From: Phallus indusiatus
Taxonomy: Eukaryota > Basidiomycota > Agaricomycetes > Phallales > Phallaceae
Assembly: GCA_027605045.1 (NCBI GenBank)
Contig: JAQFWX010000055.1
Location: 179,233-243,232 of the forward strand
Direction of reading: 5' to 3'
DNA length: 64,000 nt
In this document: positions 56,243-64,000 of the stretch, one piece after another
Layout: every line of letters starts with the position of its first letter
Numbering within the stretch: the stretch's first letter is position 1
The notes under the pieces: generated by a model
Told to the model about the DNA's origin: nothing
The model's input: the letters and a program-made list of their open reading frames with translations, nothing else
Databases searched by the model: none
Made by a program: the position numbers and the translations under genes

Positions 56243-59200
56243 CTATAGATCGGACTCCATGTAATCGTCGTCCTTTATTTTACCCTTCTTCAAAGCTGGT
56301 GGAGATGTTTCCCGGTGTGGCGAGACTTGTCGTTTAGTACCTCTGTCAGTGGATGAGGATACCGACGAAGATTCACTTTGCACAGGAATTTGAAAATACT
56401 TCCGTATCCACAAATCAGATGGCGACGCCACGACAGGTTTGCGATTAACCTTGTACTGCATAGGGAAAATAAGGGTGAAGAGAAAAAAGGAAAATTAGAT
56501 AAAACACCCAAGAAAATGAGACGAATGCACAACGAACCATTTCCAATTCGGGTTTTCCGCGCCACTTTGAAACGGCCTCGCAGAATTGAAGAACGGCACG
56601 TTCGACGGGTTCTGCAGGATACTTAGCTGATAATCCGGTCAAATGCGTTGCAAGATCAGGACATGTATGGGGAATCTCCAGGAACTTTGAAATTGAAAAA
56701 GAAAAGAAAATTAAACTCCTTTAAGTAATGAACACGGAAAAAAGAGAAAGAAACGAGCTTACTTCCGTAATCCTGGCCTCCATCGCAGAAATATATTCAC
56801 GCTCAGGGGGACTGACTTCTTTACGAGACGTCTTGGGGTGCTTCCCGAAGCCTTCGAATAGGATATGACATGCTTCAATTAAACTGGGCGTGCCTTCGGG
56901 AAGGTACTCGTCATCTTCTTCATCGACAGGTTTTCGCTGGGGCTCGGAATCCTCAGGAGCGCGAGTAGAATTTTGCGGTGGAGTAGTAGTGTTGTCCTCC
57001 ACGCCAAGACCCATACCCATCAGAATTTCCGCGTATTTGCTACCTTTCCATCCACGACTGACGTAACCCTCAAGAACCGCTCTCGTAATGAGTCCGCAAA
57101 GTAGGGAATACCACGCCCGGGTGGGCTTATGCGACATGCCCTCTTCGCTGGTATGACTACTATCGACATGAGAATGATGACGGTGGTGGTGGGAATGATG
57201 ATGATGATGATGTTGTTGTTGTTGGTCGGGATCCTGGCTGAGAAGATCTCGTTCATCTCCTTCATCCTCTTCAGACGGAGAAGGAGAAGGAGAAGACCTC
57301 GATTTCGAACCAACACTTTCCGAGTCGCCAATGTCATACTCTTGCAGTTCAGAAATAATGTAGGCACTAAGTCGCATAAAGTCGGAAATCAAGTCGGCTA
57401 ACACGCTACCCGTTTGTTTAGATGACCGTCGTCGGCGATCAAGGAACCAAGAACCCGAAGTCGACAGGAGACCCGCTCCGATTCGTGTTCGTGCATCTGA
57501 ATTACGCACACATATGGTACATTTTTCACGCAGATGCCTCGAGCAGAGAGTTTTTAGCTTTTCGATGGGATAACCTGACGGGGTTGGTGCAGGTTGAGTG
57601 GACTTGGTGCCTGACGACCCAAAGGACAGAAGGGTAATTGAGGAAGAAAGTCGGCCAATGCCTTCAGGAGCTGCAGCTAGTGAACCCGAGCTACATCCGA
57701 GAGCATAAAGTTCCCTGGCTCTACCGGAGGCTTGTTTAGGAGACCGAAGGACAGAAGACTGATTTTGGGCGGCTGCCTTATGGGAATCATCTAAGATATT
57801 CGGAGAAGAGAGACGCCAGTTCAGAAGACCCCCTGCACTTACGTGAGGGACAGGAACTCTAGAGTGTGGAAAGGGCGATGATGACGGCAGTGATGGTCCG
57901 ACTCGCAGACCGGTGGGATTGGAGCTTTCGGACTGTGGTTTCGGCTCATCTTTGGCTGGTTTCGCTTGTTTGGATAACGACTAAAAAGATAATTTCAGCT
58001 CATAAGAAAAAGAAAAGAAAAAACAAATGGGATAAAAATAACACACTTCAGATGAATTGTTCCACGAAAAAATAAAAGGCTTAGCATCTTCGGTAAAGCC
58101 CCCTTTTGACGACGGTACGTCTGAGCCGGAGGCGGAAGGAAGTGGTAATGTACGGAAGGAGGAAGCTGGCTTTGTTACAGCAGAGGAAAGTGATTGATTT
58201 GATATTTGGTACAATATTTCCAAATCGACCGGGAGTGTATCCACAATAGAAGCACGTGAAGTGAACGAGGTAGTAAGAGTAGTTGCGGTAGGGGAACTGG
58301 AGGATTCCGCAGCGCTGGCTGATGATGGTGATAGTGGCGATGATAATGATGATGATAACAACTTGGGCGAGCCAAAGAGATCATCCACGATCCGCAGTAG
58401 CATCAGAGCAAGGCGAAGTCTGTTCGGCATCGTTCTAAGCGACTCGGGTGAGGACAGGTTGATGGACATGGGATACAGGGTTGGGTCATCTGTCTGCGGG
58501 AATGAGACAGGCGGAGAAGTCAGCGGTTGAAGGAGAACAGCAAACAAGACTTTTTGCATCCCATCCGCCCGCGCTGAGAGAAAGGGAGCATGTCGTCTGT
58601 TGTGAGAGGCAGCGCGCCGACGTTGGCTTGCACGAATGTCCTCGTCATCACCCTCTTCATCGTCATCTTCATCACCAGCAACATCCATCTTTGTTCGTTT
58701 GTTCCGGTGCTCCGACCTGGTTTAAGACTCTGCCCATAGAGAAACTCTGGCGCAACCTCTTCTTCTTCACGTTCATCTTCTTCGTCATCACTGCTGGCGA
58801 CATCGATTTCCGGCGGATCACCAAAGTTCCCATGCTGGTGCTGTGGGCCAACATGAAGGGCGTGAAAGCCAATTTCGTTTTTTTTTCGCTCCAAATCCGT
58901 TTCCTCATGCCAAGCATGACTGGTTAGTTTTACATACATCCCCAATTCGCAACGGGCTTGAGCAAAACGAGTACGAACGAGTCGCCATATCGTGTGATCG
59001 ATAATTAACGCGCGGGTGGTCTTTTTTCGTGGGGGAAGGACATGGAGATGGTGAGATTGCGGATGAGCAGGTACCACAAATTGTCTAGAAGACTCTGAAG
59101 GCTTGCTTTGTACGGGGAAGGAGATGTTCAGTCGAGAGCTGGAGGCATTGGATGGCTGCCTAGAAAGGGTAGCCATGGATTAGTCATGAGATGCGCGCGG

Positions 59201-59463
59201 GAAGAACAGGAGCGAATTAGTGACGTGGCGATGCAGGCGACACATGCGTGTCTGTCACTAATGGCTTGCCCTGGTACTTACATCGGGTAGGAAATTGTTA
59301 TTGATGGGCGGGAACGATAGGAGGAGGCTGGTGTCTGTGGTGAGGACGCTCGAGAAGAGGCGGTTGATGATGATGGAGACGAAGAAATGTCGTCGGTCAT
59401 TACTTCATCCTCATCGATCTCGCTGTTTGCTTGAATGGAAATCGAACTTCCGACATCAGACAT
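56243..59463 (-). CDS. Uncharacterised 934-residue protein, low complexity with His tract
   Basis: Six minus-strand exons: 59282-59463, 58757-59159, 58047-58688, 56763-57980, 56538-56684 and 56243-56455; phases agree and the total is 2805 bases. The N-terminus is acidic and Ser-rich. A folded-looking block near residues 90-125 reads LIIDHTIWRLVRTRFAQARC. Acidic stretches follow. Near residue 555 lies C-x3-H-x4-C-x2-C (CSRHLREKCTIC), which could bind zinc, and near 665 a run of mostly His. Further ordered parts are SLLCGLITRAVLEGYVSRGW, and VERAVLQFCEAVSKWRGK close to the C-terminus, which ends basic then acidic (KKGKIKDDD). The charge pattern and Lys/Arg patches suggest a nuclear protein. I do not recognise the family. 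Exon 2 ends at a weak donor (gttgcg), chosen because it alone restores the frame. Confidence 0.72.
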
Positions 59464-62400
59464 AATTTAAAAACACTTGGTGTGGTGACTTTTCCGTGGA
59501 AGTGAATAAATACGGCTACAGGTGAAGGGAGTTGGCCTGCGAGGCAAGGAGCAATTAAACAATATCAGACGACATACTTAAGTAGTAGCTGGTTCTGGCG
59601 TAGTACACGTCGACCAGATAAAGTAAAATCAAAGAGAGGGAAGATGGGATCGTTAAGGGGAGGGAGGGAATGAGCATTCTCGGCATGGGATCTAGCCTGT
59701 ATAAATGTCTTTTGGAAGTCCCGGGCGAGAAAAAGTCTGGAAAAGAGATGTCATGCTTACTCGGTTGAAGTCGGGACTAATAAGTTGCTGCAGGTCTGAT
59801 GGGCGAAGGAAACAAATCTGAGAGAATAGGCAGGCGCCGACTTATCGCTTTTCCAAAAATCAAAAAGCGATAAAATAATTAAGGGACGAACGGCACCGTA
59901 TAGAAGCTTTCAAGTTGGCCCTACACACCGTGGCCGTGGCTGACACTGGCGCATGGCGACTCTGGCGGACACGCGTAAGTAAATCCAACATGCGCCCTAA
60001 CCGACGCCGGTGGAGTACCATAGTGTTGGTTCCGTTAGACATATTAGTACTGTTTTCTTTTGCAAGTGTCGTCGAAAAGGCACTTGACGCGGAAGGAGAT
60101 AATATTGTTGGAGATCTCGCGCCCGGCACAGTCTTCCCAGACAGAAAATTAAACAAAGAATAACCTTCTGGCCACTCGTATTCATCCCGCGCGGATGCCT
60201 TCGGGATAGCTTCAGGGTAATCACTTTGAATCCGACATGCGATGTGATGGATTACCTGATCCGTATGCCTTATTTAGGCTCGGATATCTCAATTCGCATT
60301 CACAGGCAAAAATAATTATTACCCACCTACCCTTTTCTGCAAAAACCATAAACACAAAATAACGGAAAATACCATGTCAATATATTGTATTTCGATCATG
60401 CAGATCTGTTCGTCTCCGTTGGGTTCGTTGCAAAGCAGCTCACATGAACGTTATCACGTGAGATTCCGACTCGACTTCATTTGGTAAAGAAGAGAATACT
60501 GGGCATATATTCTCCACAACGTACCATGTTGAGGTTCTTGCTCAAGTCAGTCGTCCTCCTCGCCACTAATAACCCGGGCCGTCGAGTAGTTCAGTAATAC
60601 ATCAGTCATGTTTATATGAACCATAGGATAATTTATTCAAACCTGTCCGGCAAACGAAAGAAGTTGATCTTCATGTATCATTAATATCATTCGCCAGCTA
60701 GATCGGATACTTCATTGGGGGAAAACAATTGGAAAAGGGACAAATCTCTCTATTTACCTTTCTGCATCGGTTTTGTGATTTGAATAATAAATAAATAAAT
60801 ACGAGCATTGCGAGGGTTGCTCCTGTTTTACGATTCTGCACGGGAAATTACCCCTGACCGAAAGCTATCCTGACCCAGGCATAATAAGCTTGAGCTTCAA
60901 GCATCTCTATATGTAAGACTTGACATGAGTTTACTGATATTAAAGGGAATGTGAAACGCACGCTATCAAAGACGAAAATAGGCTCTACAGCAAGGACAAA
61001 TCTTTCAAATGTTAAGGTTTGATTGTATCTCAGATTTTGACGCATCTCGACCAACAAAATTTTTCAGCAGCAAGTTTAGCTTTTAAAAATAGGCATTCAT
61101 GCCGACGGAGTCGTGGAGTAGTAGAAAGCCTGCGAAAAAAAACCGCATAAAGAAAGTATCCCTTTCTGATAGAAATCTGACAAGATACATGGTCTAGAAT
61201 AGTCTTCAGTCAAAAAGGCAAGAAATGCGCAGCTCGTGTCTAAAGATTGGAGAGAAGCTCACGGCGTGGAATCCAAAGTTTAACCACAGTTTTTGATTTC
61301 TCCCATGCATGTACATCTACATTCCGTCGCCGAACGGAATTTCTATCATGTTTTTAGCGAGAGCGGTTTCCGTTCGTTCGCCTCTCGCCTAGAAAGCTTG
61401 ATTTAAAAGCGGAATCAACGAAATATTCGCAGGTGATTTCACGTCTGTAGCTTGGCGCACCGCCACCTCCGCAAACGATCTCGACTCCGGATTCGCAGGT
61501 CGTTGGTGAAGCCTAAACGAAAGAACGGAACAAAATTTCAGTTTGAAATTAAAAACAGTAATTTGTTGGGATGTGTCTCGAGTATATTTACACGTCGCTT
61601 CCACTGCCACGGCGAAGAACGCGGAACGAGCGCTATCATCTAGAATTTGTGTCAACCGCAAACTTACATGGATGGTACCGGTGTTTTTTTTTTCACTTCT
61701 CACTCGTTCATCTCAGTTCGACATACGCCTTCTTGGTTGTGGAATAGTGATTGATTTCAAAGATAATCGGATCGGAATTCGCGGAAAGAGCTCCAATCAT
61801 TCGAAAATCATGTCACCAAGCACCAGCTTTGGTTTCTTTCATCCGTCTCGGAGACTCACTTCTATGCTCGACACGATGTCCTTCCGACTTCAAATTAATT
61901 CAATTGAACGGAGTTCCTTTCATCATTGGCTGCTACCCGATGACGTTCTCTGAAAAGAACAGCTGGAAGAAGTAAACAAACAGGGTTGAGATTAGTTAAT
62001 TACATACCACGCTTTCTTCCGAACTCCAAATCCGACCCTGCACAAATTTTGTCTGACTTTCTCCCGGTTCTCCACGACTCGAATCTGAAAACGAATCTCA
62101 TTCGTTTTTTGAATCATTTACTGATCGCTGTCCCCAGCGCCATCCATCATCATCTCTATTTTTTTACCTGGTTTTTGAGCATTCCGCAAGGTTTTCATTG
62201 TTAAAATAACTGGTTCAACTCTTCAGAAAATTATTATTTCGTTGTTTGCATACTACTAGATGCGAACAAGCATTCCGAGACCGGAATTCTTAAAAGTTAT
62301 CTCGCCGATGTCATCTTCAGGGCTACCGACATCCCGGCCTCAGCCGTGAACAGACTGAACCGGAAAAAAATCTGCAGACTCATTACACGCGTACGAATCC

Positions 62401-64000
62401 GTTTATTTTTCCTATCTCCACGCCATTCAATTACTCACTTGGGACTACTTCCCTGCAATAACGAAGTTCATTTTTTATCTGTCCCCACGCACGCCGTGGC
62501 ACAGTGCAGAACAACTGGTCACGTTAGTCCGCGACTTGAGACTTCCTACTATTTTGACATCTTCCCTGTTGTACGACTCCCTCCATATCAACTTTTTAAT
62601 AATAAGTCTTGCTTTTTCATTGACCATTGCATAACACAACAGGCAAACCAGTGCTATATATGTATAGTGATGAAGGGTTCGTCATTTAAGTTGTCCTACT
62701 AGTACCCTGACCTCAAACGATCTGAACAACTTTTGTTCCCGTTTCCACAGAATGATCTGCAGTTCTCATTATCTCAGACACTCCTCGTAATACGTATTTG
62801 CTGTTCTGATGGGCTACTTTCAAAGAACTTGAGTTTCAGACTGTAAAGACAGCCAAAAGTATCGGCGGCGTCTCTGTTCTAAGACACTTACAAGAAGAGA
62901 GGGAACCCCCGAACATAAAAGGATAATACGGAAACTTAAATCCACGATCAGTCATTTCTCAGTTTCAGTCCTATACTATCGACACCCCGCGACTCAGATC
63001 CTGAGGCCTGAGGCCTGACGTGAACAGCATGCCAAACAGGCTCTGAAAGTATGTCAGCACTCCAATCCTATCTCTAGAGTCATGGTATGTGTTGATCCTC
63101 TTTTATCGCGTTTTCTCTGAGGTTTCATCAACCTATTCAGGGAAGATCAGTTTGTAGAAAGGGCGGTACGGCCCCATCAATTACATACATATTTATGTAC
63201 ACCATCCATCGTGCTATCCAGATATTGATCATGATACATAATAGTAATCTCTAATGGATCAGGGTCTCGGTATTATTTTTTCCCTGGTATCTTGGATATA
63301 AAACCGTTTTCAACATCTGCAAGTTTGATCAGCAAATCTCACTAGATAATTCTGTCATTTGAAAGGTCAGGTCAAGCCGTAAAGTTCTTCAAAACGATGC
63401 TGAAGTTGGTGTCCGTGATCGACAATTAACAATCAAACGGCAGTAATACTATGTATGTGAAAACCTCATAATTAATGATTATTAAGTGATGACACACCTG
63501 CAAAACTGTCGTAAAGTCTGAAGTTCGGTTGTCATTTGCGGTTTCAGAATATGCATATACTACTATAATCTCAGCACCAAATATAGTTGAAAAATTTGGA
63601 GTGAACACTAGACATGCATATAGTACTGAAGAGTTAAGATCTTAAGACATAGCATGTCAGGGCGGAGCGACACCCCATAATTCAATTGCACGTGTACACA
63701 TTGGTTTGGCAGTATATGACTTGAACTTGAATTTTGAATCAGGGTGAGCAACGCGTAATCAAGGAAAGCTTCACTATCGACCTGCTTTAGACCTTCCCTG
63801 AATGTGAGGTTTTCTACCCGCAATTTGCGGCCTAGTATTAGTTAGAGAAATAAATATAATAATGTAAGTGTAGTAATAAGCCAGATGTTCTTTAAAGAGA
63901 TACATGCGTAAGAAGAGACTTGAAGGGTGTCGATACGGGATTTGAATATTTATGGAATAGCAGAAACCATGGCGAAAAGGACTGGATAGAAGGAAGATTG
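59464..64000. other. Gene-poor right end
   Basis: Open frames at 59860-60156 (-), 61389-61703 (-), 61543-61953 (+) and 62346-62702 (+) overlap frames on the other strand, lack clear splice partners and show no known motifs. No RNA gene, terminal repeat or transposase seen. The first few hundred bases hold the promoter of the 934-residue protein gene. Confidence 0.45.

Noticed and set aside
57880..57930. An extra GT-AG intron inside exon 4 of the 934-residue protein gene (gtaagtgcagg...atcttag, near 57790-57845)
   Set aside because: Its 52-base length would shift the frame into a stop, whereas the unspliced sequence stays open and leads directly into the following conserved frame.
59860..60156. 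98-codon open frame on the minus strand
   Set aside because: It overlaps open frames on the opposite strand, lacks family features and has no supporting signals beyond an ATG.
1..64000. CRISPR array, prophage or bacterial operon
   Set aside because: Intron-rich genes and eukaryotic families throughout; no regularly spaced repeats.

Overview
This looks like a nuclear contig of a basidiomycete fungus, most likely an agaricomycete. Genes are cut by many short introns of about 45-70 bases, and splice-compatible exons as small as 11 bases occur. Families typical of such genomes are present: a large tandem set of cytochrome P450s of the kind annotated as O-methylsterigmatocystin oxidoreductase-like, a fungal HNH_2-type protein, a DUF1746 protein and an ML-domain/TRP-like membrane protein. 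Introns were placed by eye from GT/GC-AG signals, reading frame and comparison between paralogues, so exon borders are models, not transcript evidence.

Layout. 1-6370: a BAR-domain protein (+), a small secreted protein built from five exons (-), and the 3' part of an unidentified gene (-). 6371-28370: seven P450 loci. A, B and the broken copy C lie on the + strand; D, E, F and G lie on the - strand. A relic of a Pif1/Helitron-type helicase lies between A and B. 29005-34879: ordinary genes, namely mitochondrial ATP synthase OSCP (+), a TRP/flavin-carrier-like membrane protein (-) and an isoprenylcysteine-methyltransferase-family protein (-). 37073-43949: two very similar P450s, H and I (+), with an HNH-type protein (-) between them. 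44292-45573: a DUF1746 protein (+) and a twin-CX9C mitochondrial protein (-). 45886-51519: P450 J (-) and the frameshifted P450 K (-). 52955-54200: a decayed DUF6533-like membrane protein. 56243-59463: an uncharacterised 934-residue protein (-). The last 4.5 kb shows no gene I can support.

The dominant theme is eleven P450 loci in 45 kb that share one 12-exon plan and about 510 residues. By sequence they fall into groups: A; B/C/F/G; D/E/K; and H/I/J. All have an N-terminal membrane anchor, a proline-rich hinge, a C-helix W-x-x-x-R, an I-helix site, ExxR, a P-E-R-F-like motif and the haem loop FGFGRR-x-CPG or a close variant. Nine read through intact. C carries many lesions, and K one base loss in a homopolymer plus weak splice donors. 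No polyketide, peptide or terpene synthase lies in the window, so this looks like a birth-and-death family of membrane oxidases, not a complete biosynthetic cluster; their substrates cannot be read from the sequence.
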